Below are positions 1 to 5,188 of a stretch of DNA of 5,849 nt, piece after piece. The notes under the pieces are model-generated. The model was not told the origin of the DNA, made no database searches, and saw only the letters and a list, made by a program, of their open reading frames with translations. Position numbers and translations under genes: made by a program. Origin of the DNA: CAXMST01 sp035267205 (GTDB taxonomy: Bacteria > Actinomycetota > Thermoleophilia > Solirubrobacterales > 70-9). The stretch is from the NCBI GenBank assembly GCA_035267205.1, contig DATFLZ010000207.1, forward strand, positions 1 to 5,849. The letters are read 5' to 3'. The stretch's first letter is position 1. Each line of letters opens with the position of its first letter.

Positions 1-2
1 TG

Positions 3-89
3 GGGAACTCCCTGATCGAGGCCGGCGCGGTGGCGGCCCTGTGGCTGATGGTGACCCGCCGCTTCCTGTTCCGCTGGGTGCCACGCTAG
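3..89 (+). CDS. C-terminal fragment of a probable membrane protein (5' end outside window)
   Basis: The reading frame is open from the left edge and ends at a TAG (87-89), giving 28 residues. Nearly all its codons end in G or C, as expected for coding DNA here. It has a hydrophobic stretch (AGAVAALWLMV), then a basic, aromatic tail (TRRFLFRWVPR), like the end of a last transmembrane helix with a cytoplasmic positive tail. That ending is reminiscent of GtrA-like small membrane proteins, but 28 residues cannot settle the family, so I give no function. It converges on the alkyl sulfatase gene, with 36 bp between the two stop codons. Confidence 0.5.
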   Translation, partial: GNSLIEAGAVAALWLMVTRRFLFRWVPR

Positions 90-125
90 GACGCCTGGCC
101 TCGCGCGCCGGCGGGCTCGAGCGGG

Positions 126-2039
126 TCAGGGCATGACAATCGGGAACGCCGGGTCGAGGTTGTCGAGCAGCCCGAAGAACGTGAGCAGCACCTCGCCCTC
201 CCCCTCGATCCGGAGGCGACCGGCCTCGACCAGCTCGGGGAGCTCGGCACGGCCGCCGACCAGCTCGTCGAAGGCCGCGCGGTCCACGATCAAGGTTGCG
301 GCGATGTCAGCGGGATCCTCGCCGCCCTCGCGGAGGGGCTTGTGGGTGAGTACGCCGTTGCCGACGCGCAGCAGGAAGCGCTCCCCGACGTCGGGAAAGC
401 TCCAGACCATGCGCAGCTCGTGCTCGGCGGCCCGCGGCCCGTCGAGCCGGAGCGCGATCGCGTCGAGCAGCTTCGGCGTCTCCAGGTGTGCGATCAGGTC
501 GGCGCCGGCGGCGATCGGCGAGACGGCGCTGACGACGCCCTCGCGCAGCTCCTTTGCTCCCATCAGGAAGAAGTTGCGCCAGGTCGCGTTCTCGGCGCCA
601 TAGGCGAGCTGCTCGAGCGCCCTGGCCTCGAGCTCCCGCGCCTCCCGGTTGTCGGGATCGGAGAAGACGACGTGGGAGACGACCTCGGCGACCCAGCGGA
701 AGTCGCCCTCCTCGAAGGCCCCTTCCGCGCGCTCGAGCACCGCCTCGGCGCCGCCCATGTATTCGACGTAGCGGCGAGCCGCGGGTTCCGGGGGATGTCG
801 CCACAGATGCGCGGGGTTACCGTCGAACGCGCCGAGGTAGCGCTGATAGATCGCCTTGGCGTTGTGGTTGACCGAGCCGTAGTGGCCGCGACAGTGCCAC
901 TCGGACGCGAGCTGGGGTGGCAGCTCGAGCAGCTCGCCGATCTCCTCGGCGACGTGGCCCTGGTTGAGGAGACGCAGGGTCTGGTCGTGCAGGTAGCGGT
1001 AGAGATCGCGCTGCTTGCCGAGCATGTCGACGATGCGCTCGCGCTCCCAACGAGGCCAGTGATGGCCGGCGAACATCACCTCGGACTCACCACAGAAGAG
1101 CTCAATCGACTCGTCGAGGAAGTGGGACCACGCCAGCGGATCGCGCACGGGAGCGCCGCGCAGGGTCAGCAGGTTGTGGAGGTTGTGGGTCGCGTTCTCG
1201 GCAATGCAGAGCGCGCCCCGATCGGGCAGTAGGAAGTTCATCTCGGCGGGGGCCTCGGTTCCCGGTGTGAGCTGGAAGCGCAGCTCGATCCCGTCGACGA
1301 TCTCGACCTGCCCGGTGTGCGTGATCTCGAGATTGGGCGGGATCAGCGTCACCGACCCGGTCGAGTTGCGCATGCCGATGCCGGCGCCGATCTGGCCGGC
1401 CGGTCCGGGCTCGAGCGGCGCCCCGAACATGTACTCGGCGCGGCGGGCCATCGCCAAGCCCGCGAACACGTTCTCGCTGACGGCGTGCTCGAGGAAGTGC
1501 TGCGGCGCCAGCACCGGGATCCTCCCGGCGGCGAGATCCTCGGGGTCGACGACGCCGCGGGCGCCTCCGAAGTGATCCACGTGGGTGTGGGTGTAGAGCA
1601 GGCCGGTGACGGGCCGCGCGCCGCGGTGCTCGCGGTAGAGGCGGAGCGCGGCCGCCGCGCACTCGGCGGAGATCAACGGGTCGATCACCAGCACGCCCGT
1701 GCCCCCCTCGACGATGGTCATGTTCGAGATGTCCTGCCCCCGGACCTGGTAGATCCCCTCGCCGACCTCGAACAGGCCGCCGATCGCGTTCAGCTGCGCC
1801 TGCCGCCAGGCGCTCGGGTTGGCCGTCTCGGGACAGGCCGAGTCGAGGAAGGAGTAGGCCCCGAGGTCCCAGGCGATCCGCCCGTCGGTCGCCTCCACCA
1901 GCGCCGGCTCGAGACCCTCGATCCGGCCACGGCGGGCATCCTCGAAGTCGCGCTCGTCGTCGAAGGGAAGCTCGGCGCGCAGCAGGGCGTTGGCCTCGCT
2001 CACATGGGGACTTACGGAGGGCTCACGAGATTCGGACAC
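126..2039 (-). CDS. Metallo-beta-lactamase-fold alkyl sulfatase (SdsA1/YjcS/BDS1 family)
   Basis: Predicted to hydrolyse primary alkyl sulfate esters (SDS-like) to an alcohol and sulfate with a two-zinc centre. The 637 residues show the whole family architecture: an MBL domain (about 85-345) with the THTHVDH motif at 150-156 (H151, H153, D155, H156), E262 in PGTEAPAEMNF, E281 in IAENATHN and H326 in AGHHWPRW. A helical dimerisation region follows (about 346-500, with the family signature HYGSVNHNAKAIYQRYLG), then an SCP2-like lipid-binding domain (about 510-637). The spacing H151-E262-E281-H326 (111, 19, 45) equals the spacing I recall for the SdsA1 ligands H169, E280, E299 and H344. No signal peptide is visible, unlike secreted SdsA1, so the enzyme is probably cytoplasmic and would act on imported or internal sulfate esters. 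The start is a GTG at 2037-2039 without a Shine-Dalgarno. A second GTG at 2001-2003 (residue 13) is a real alternative, because family homology begins near SEANALLRAELPFDD. It is divergent from modA. The exact substrate is not determined. Confidence 0.93.
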   Translation of the reverse strand: MSESREPSVSPHVSEANALLRAELPFDDERDFEDARRGRIEGLEPALVEATDGRIAWDLGAYSFLDSACPETANPSAWRQAQLNAIGGLFEVGEGIYQVRGQDISNMTIVEGGTGVLVIDPLISAECAAAALRLYREHRGARPVTGLLYTHTHVDHFGGARGVVDPEDLAAGRIPVLAPQHFLEHAVSENVFAGLAMARRAEYMFGAPLEPGPAGQIGAGIGMRNSTGSVTLIPPNLEITHTGQVEIVDGIELRFQLTPGTEAPAEMNFLLPDRGALCIAENATHNLHNLLTLRGAPVRDPLAWSHFLDESIELFCGESEVMFAGHHWPRWERERIVDMLGKQRDLYRYLHDQTLRLLNQGHVAEEIGELLELPPQLASEWHCRGHYGSVNHNAKAIYQRYLGAFDGNPAHLWRHPPEPAARRYVEYMGGAEAVLERAEGAFEEGDFRWVAEVVSHVVFSDPDNREARELEARALEQLAYGAENATWRNFFLMGAKELREGVVSAVSPIAAGADLIAHLETPKLLDAIALRLDGPRAAEHELRMVWSFPDVGERFLLRVGNGVLTHKPLREGGEDPADIAATLIVDRAAFDELVGGRAELPELVEAGRLRIEGEGEVLLTFFGLLDNLDPAFPIVMP

Positions 2040-2073
2040 GGACCGATCGTATCCGGCTCAGCCCACGTGCAAG
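2040..2073 (-). promoter_or_regulatory. Possible leaderless promoter of the alkyl sulfatase gene
   Basis: Read on the minus strand, a TACGAT (plus positions 2046-2051) fits the TANNNT -10 pattern common in actinobacteria and lies exactly 6 nt before the GTG start at 2039. Transcription would then begin at or next to the start codon, which agrees with the absence of a Shine-Dalgarno. A TTGCAC (plus 2067-2072) could be the -35 box, but the spacer is only 15 bp (16 bp if CTTGCA is used). This was judged by eye only, and the short spacer keeps confidence low. Confidence 0.35.
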
Positions 2074-2106
2074 AATGCCAGGCTATTGCCTATGCAATGC
2101 CTATAC
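2074..2106. repeat. Three tandem 11-bp units, candidate operator in the modA/alkyl sulfatase divergent region
   Basis: Three units lie head to tail with exact 11-bp period: AATGCCAGGCT (2074-2084), ATTGCCTATGC (2085-2095) and AATGCCTATAC (2096-2106). Units 2 and 3 match at 9 of 11 positions. Unit 1 shares only its first half (A-W-TGCC). The period is about one helical turn, so a protein contacting TGCC would sit on one DNA face. The block abuts the possible -35 box of the alkyl sulfatase and covers the modA start codon (2097-2099). The same bases also form an imperfect inverted repeat, ATTGC (2085-2089) with GCAAT (2094-2098) around CTAT, extended by GGC (2081-2083) and GCC (2099-2101) with one unpaired T. 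The operator role is inferred. The MerR/BldC-like HTH-Mop protein downstream is the obvious candidate binder. Confidence 0.5.
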
Positions 2107-2867
2107 ACAGCCCGAGGGCGGCCCTCATCGCGGTGCTCGCGGCGCTGCTCTGGGGCTGCGGCGGTGATGCGAAGGGCGGCGACGCCGGTGAGGACGGCGG
2201 GGCGCTGACGATCGCCGCGGCCTCCTCCCTTCGCGACGCCTTCCGAGTCCACGGTGAGCACACCCCCGGCGAGGAGCGCTTCTCGTTCGCCGCCTCGGAC
2301 CAGCTCGCGGCGCAGATTCGGCAGGGCGCCGGACCCGACCTCTACGCGGCGGCCGACCGGCGCTACGCGGAGGAGCTCGCCGCCGAGGGGCTCGTGGAGG
2401 CGCCACTGGTCTTCGCCCGCAACGAGCTCGTGGTCGCGGTGCCGGCGGACTCCCCGATCCGCTCGATCGAGGACCTCGCCGAGGGCGGGCGGGCGCTCGT
2501 GATCGGTGCCGACGGAGTGCCGGCCGGCGAGTACGCGCGGGAGGCGATCGCGGCGCTCGATCCGCCGCTGCGGGAGGCGATCCAGGCCGGCGTACGCTCC
2601 GAGGAGCCGGACGTGAAGGGGGTGGTCGGCAAGTTGCTGCAGGGCGCCGCTGATGCCGGATTCGTCTACACAACCGACGTCGTCGCCGCCGCCGGAGCGC
2701 TGCGGGCGATCCCCCTCCCCCGCGGTGCAAGCCCCGCGATCGAGTACGCGATCGGGGTCGTGGCCTCGACGGAGACGCGCGAGCGGGCACGGGCATTCGC
2801 CGAGGGCCTACTGGAGGGACCGGGCGCGCGGACGCTTGCCGAGGCAGGATTCGAGGCACCGGGGTGA
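2097..2867 (+). CDS. modA: ModA, molybdate-binding lipoprotein of the ABC transporter
   Basis: Captures molybdate (perhaps also tungstate) outside the membrane and passes it to ModB. The 256-residue product starts with a lipoprotein signal peptide: basic n-region, hydrophobic stretch ALIAVLAALL and lipobox LWGC, with C21 as lipidated cysteine (Trp at -2 is unusual). ModA hallmarks follow in order: IAAASSLRDAF (39-49, first oxyanion-binding serines), FSFAASDQLAAQIRQGAGPDLY (62-83), GVPAGEYAREA (140-150) and GFVYTTDV (188-195), where Y191 aligns with the ligand tyrosine of E. coli ModA. The segment between the first two motifs is about four residues shorter than in typical ModA, so one surface helix may be trimmed. 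The ATG at 2097 was chosen because it places the signal peptide at the N-terminus. No clear Shine-Dalgarno precedes it, and the 11-bp repeats overlap it. An in-frame GTG at 2067 is a weaker alternative. First gene of the operon, overlapping modB by 4 bp. Sulfate-binding Sbp/CysP proteins lack this motif set. Confidence 0.92.
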   Translation: MPIHSPRAALIAVLAALLWGCGGDAKGGDAGEDGGALTIAAASSLRDAFRVHGEHTPGEERFSFAASDQLAAQIRQGAGPDLYAAADRRYAEELAAEGLVEAPLVFARNELVVAVPADSPIRSIEDLAEGGRALVIGADGVPAGEYAREAIAALDPPLREAIQAGVRSEEPDVKGVVGKLLQGAADAGFVYTTDVVAAAGALRAIPLPRGASPAIEYAIGVVASTETRERARAFAEGLLEGPGARTLAEAGFEAPG

Positions 2868-3685
2868 GGGCCGGCTGGTTCGCCGTTCTCCTCGCGGGCG
2901 CGCTGGCGCTGGCGCTCGTCTTCCTGACGCTGCCGATCGCGGCGATCTTCCTCGAGGCGGGACCCGGCGAGCTGTGGAGCAGCCTCGGGGAGCCCCAGGC
3001 GCTGGACGCGCTGAAGCTGAGCCTGACCACGTCGGCGATCGCGCTGGCGCTGATCGTGGTCGTCGGCACTCCCGCCGCCTACTTGCTCGCGACGCGCTCG
3101 TTCCGGGGACGGGAGCTCCTGGTGACCCTCGTCGAGCTGCCGCTGGTCGTGCCCCCCGCCGTGGCCGGGATCGCACTGCTCGCCGCGTTCGGGCCCGAAG
3201 GGCTCCTCGGCGCCGCCGTCGCCGACGCCGGGCTACAGCTGGTGTTCACCACGGCGGGAGTCGTCGTCGCGCTGACCTTCGTCGCCAGCCCCTTCTATCT
3301 GCGGGCCGCCCAGGCGGCGTTCGAGGCCGTGGATCCGAGTTGGGTAGGCGCGGCGCGAACGCTCGGCGCGAGCGAGTCTCGCGCCTTCGTCACGGTCGTC
3401 GTGCCGGCCGCGCTCCCTGGGCTGGCCACCGGCGCCGCGCTCGCCTGGGGCCGGGCGCTTGGCGAGTTCGGGGCGACGCTCGTCTTCGCCGGCTCCTTCC
3501 AGGGCGTGACCCAGACGGCCCCGCTGGCGATCGTCGAGCTGTTCGGCAGCGATTTCGACGCCGCGCTGGCACTCTCCGCGGTGCTGGTCGCGGTCTCGGC
3601 CGCGCTGCTGGTCGCGGTCAAGCTCGTCGCCGCACGCGCCGGGACCGGCCTGGCGGGAAGGGGGGCGGGCGATGCTCGAGGCTGA
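2864..3685 (+). CDS. modB: ModB, molybdate ABC transporter permease
   Basis: Inner-membrane channel subunit that works as a dimer with ModC and receives molybdate from ModA. The 273 residues contain about six hydrophobic helices (roughly 4-28, 54-76, 87-109, 127-148, 180-206 and 233-256). The binding-protein-dependent permease (EAA) loop lies at about 154-190: AVDPSWVGAARTLGAS then VVVPAALPGLATG. The conserved stretch WGRALGEFGATLVFAG (195-210) and the early ELPLVVPPAVAGIALL (91-106) are typical of ModB/CysT-type permeases. Translation starts at a GTG that overlaps the modA stop in GTGA, with GAGG (2853-2856) seven bases upstream as ribosome binding site, so it is probably translationally coupled to modA. 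It overlaps modC by 14 bp. The Ala/Gly/Arg-rich tail after residue 257 carries no recognisable domain. Confidence 0.93.
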   Translation: MRAGWFAVLLAGALALALVFLTLPIAAIFLEAGPGELWSSLGEPQALDALKLSLTTSAIALALIVVVGTPAAYLLATRSFRGRELLVTLVELPLVVPPAVAGIALLAAFGPEGLLGAAVADAGLQLVFTTAGVVVALTFVASPFYLRAAQAAFEAVDPSWVGAARTLGASESRAFVTVVVPAALPGLATGAALAWGRALGEFGATLVFAGSFQGVTQTAPLAIVELFGSDFDAALALSAVLVAVSAALLVAVKLVAARAGTGLAGRGAGDARG

Positions 3686-4739
3686 GCTGGGGACCGGCCT
3701 CCGTGACTTCCGACTCGAGCTGTCGCTCGCCGTCGAGGCCGGATGGCCACTGGCGATCGTCGGCCCCTCGGGCGCGGGCAAGAGCTCCGTACTGCGGGCC
3801 ATCGCCGGGCTCGCTGCCCCTGAGCGCGGGTCGATCCGCTGCTCCGGCCGAGTCTGGCTCGACACCGCAGGGGGCGCGAACCTGCCCCCGGAGCGGCGCC
3901 GGTGCGGATACGTCTTCCAGGACTACGCGCTGTTCGAGTCGATGAGCGTGCGCGGCAACGTCGCCTACGGGCTCGGGCGGCTCCCACGCCGCGAGCGCGG
4001 CGCTGAGGCCGAGCGCATGCTCGACCGGTTCGGGATCCGGGCGCTCGCCGACGCGCGCCCCGCGGAGCTCTCGGGCGGGGAGCGGCAGCGGGTGGCGCTC
4101 GCGAGGGCACTCGCTTCGCGACCCACGGCGCTCCTGCTCGATGAGCCACTGGCCGCGCTCGACGCGGTGACGCGAACGGCCGCCGGCGCTCAGCTCCGGC
4201 GCATCATCGACGAGGCCGCAGTCCCCACCGTGCTCGTCACCCACGACTTCGCGGAGGCGATCACGCTGGTCGAGAAGGTCGCCGTCCTCGAGGAGGGCCG
4301 CATCGTCCAGCGCGGGCGGCCGGAGGAGCTCGCCGCCGAGCCGGTCTCGGGATTCGTGGCGGAGCTGACCGGCTCCGTCGTCCTGGCGGGAGTCGCCCGG
4401 ATGCGGCCCGACGGCCTCAGCGAGGTGCTGGTCGAGGGCGGCGGCGTCCTGACGAGCACCGACGAGGCGCCCGGGGGTCCAGTCTGCGCGGCGGTGCACC
4501 CATGGGAGATCGCGATCGAGCCTGCCGGCAGCGCCGAGCACGGTTCCCAGCGCAACCGGCTGGAGGCGACCGTGCGCTCGGTGGCCAGGATCGGCAACCG
4601 CGTCCGGGTCGGGCTCGATACCCCGCAACCGCTCGTCGCCGAGGTCACCCCCCAGGCCCGGGAGCAGCTCGGGCTGGCCCCGGGAGTGGCGGTCACCGCG
4701 GTCTGGAAGGCGGCCGCCACGCGGCTGACGCCACGGTGA
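3672..4739 (+). CDS. modC: ModC, molybdate ABC transporter ATP-binding protein with TOBE domain
   Basis: Cytoplasmic ATPase that drives molybdate import through ModB. In the 355 residues the ABC domain shows Walker A GPSGAGKSS (31-39), Q-loop Q83 in GYVFQDYALF, signature LSGGERQR (133-140), Walker B ALLLDEP (153-159), D-loop AALD (161-164) and switch His191 in VLVTHDF. A linker (about 232-290) leads to a Mop/TOBE fold (about 294-350, RNRLEATVRSVARIGNRVRV onward, ending VTAVWKAAATRL). In ModC proteins this domain binds oxyanion and can inhibit transport when molybdate is plentiful. All catalytic motifs are intact. The ATG start has an AAGGGGGG run (3658-3665) six bases upstream. The start lies inside modB and the stop is seven bases before the next gene. 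A sulfate/thiosulfate ATPase (CysA) has similar motifs; ModA next door makes molybdate more likely. Confidence 0.92.
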   Translation: MLEAELGTGLRDFRLELSLAVEAGWPLAIVGPSGAGKSSVLRAIAGLAAPERGSIRCSGRVWLDTAGGANLPPERRRCGYVFQDYALFESMSVRGNVAYGLGRLPRRERGAEAERMLDRFGIRALADARPAELSGGERQRVALARALASRPTALLLDEPLAALDAVTRTAAGAQLRRIIDEAAVPTVLVTHDFAEAITLVEKVAVLEEGRIVQRGRPEELAAEPVSGFVAELTGSVVLAGVARMRPDGLSEVLVEGGGVLTSTDEAPGGPVCAAVHPWEIAIEPAGSAEHGSQRNRLEATVRSVARIGNRVRVGLDTPQPLVAEVTPQAREQLGLAPGVAVTAVWKAAATRLTPR

Positions 4740-4746
4740 GACACTG

Positions 4747-5166
4747 GTGGGGATGAGCGGCACCGACTCCGGATACGCGACGCTGGGTGAGGCGGCGAGG
4801 GCGCTCGGAGTCAGCCCGGACACGCTGCGGCGGTGGGATCGCTCGGGGAAGCTCCGGACCGAGCGCGACGAGAACAACCGCCGGCTGGTCTCCCACGCCG
4901 AGCTCGAGCGGCTGGGCGCGGCCCCCGAGCGGCATCGAGCCGGCGACGAGCTGAGCGCCCGCAACCGCTTTCCCGGGGTGGTGCGTTCGGTCGAGGTCGA
5001 CGGCGTGATGGGCGTGGTCGAGATCGAGGCGGGTCCCCATCGGGTGAGCGCGGTCATCACCCGGGACGCAATCGAGGAGCTCGGGCTGCGCGAGGGTGTA
5101 GAGGCGACCGCGATGGTCAAGGCGACGTCGGTGATGGTGATTCGCGAGAGCGACGCGGGTGAATGA
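4747..5166 (+). CDS. HTH-Mop protein: MerR/BldC-like DNA-binding domain fused to one TOBE (Mop) domain, probable molybdate-responsive regulator
   Basis: Probably a one-component molybdate sensor that controls the mod genes. The 139 residues form two domains. Residues 10-57 are a MerR/excisionase-like winged helix: YATLGEAARALGVSPDTLRRW as the helix-turn-helix, then SGKLRTERDENNRRLVSHAELERL as wing and closing helix. Residues 70-134 are a single Mop fold: LSARNRFPGVVRSVEVDGVM, EIEAGPHRVSAVITRDAIEELGL and EGVEATAMVKATSVMVI, with the SARN and KAT/SVM edges typical of molybdate-binding Mop proteins. It differs from ModE, which has another type of winged helix and two TOBE repeats. The GTG at 4747 was chosen because GGTGAG (4735-4740, overlapping the modC stop) lies six bases upstream. 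The ATG at 4753 gives a product two residues shorter and is nearly as likely. It is the fourth gene of the operon. Regulator function and target are inferred. HTH-plus-Mop proteins are known next to mod genes in actinobacteria. Confidence 0.85.
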   Translation: MGMSGTDSGYATLGEAARALGVSPDTLRRWDRSGKLRTERDENNRRLVSHAELERLGAAPERHRAGDELSARNRFPGVVRSVEVDGVMGVVEIEAGPHRVSAVITRDAIEELGLREGVEATAMVKATSVMVIRESDAGE

Positions 5167-5188
5167 AGGAAGTTCGGGGGCCGGGAGC

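Noticed and set aside
90..125. Bidirectional terminator between the convergent gene ends
   Set aside because: There are short GC palindromes (GCCGGC, CTCGAG) but no convincing stem with a T tract, and such palindromes are expected by chance at this GC content.
342..1232. 296-codon plus-strand open frame inside the alkyl sulfatase gene
   Set aside because: It is antisense to the conserved dimerisation and SCP2-like domains and has no recognisable motif; GC-driven shadow.
1317..2096. Long upstream extension of the modA reading frame antisense to the alkyl sulfatase gene
   Set aside because: It is open only because of the high GC content. The sense strand encodes a fully recognisable alkyl sulfatase, and the ModA signal peptide begins at 2097.
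2040..2096. Molybdenum-cofactor riboswitch upstream of modA
   Set aside because: The 57-bp gap is too short for the known Moco aptamer, and I see no such multi-helix structure.
2067..2096. Upstream GTG start adding ten residues to ModA
   Set aside because: It would put a neutral, non-signal-like stretch before the lipoprotein signal peptide, and no Shine-Dalgarno precedes it. Kept only as an alternative.
2097..4739. Sulfate/thiosulfate (Cys) transporter instead of molybdate
   Set aside because: The neighbouring sulfatases make this tempting, but the binding protein has ModA motifs (AAASSL, VPAGEYA, GFVYTTDV) rather than Sbp/CysP motifs, there is one permease gene rather than two, and a Mop protein follows.
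3618..5120. 500-codon minus-strand open frame opposite modC and the HTH-Mop gene
   Set aside because: Its residues look like a low-complexity shadow (Arg/Ser/Pro/Ala/Asp rich) with no domain, while the plus strand has intact ABC ATPase and Mop motifs.
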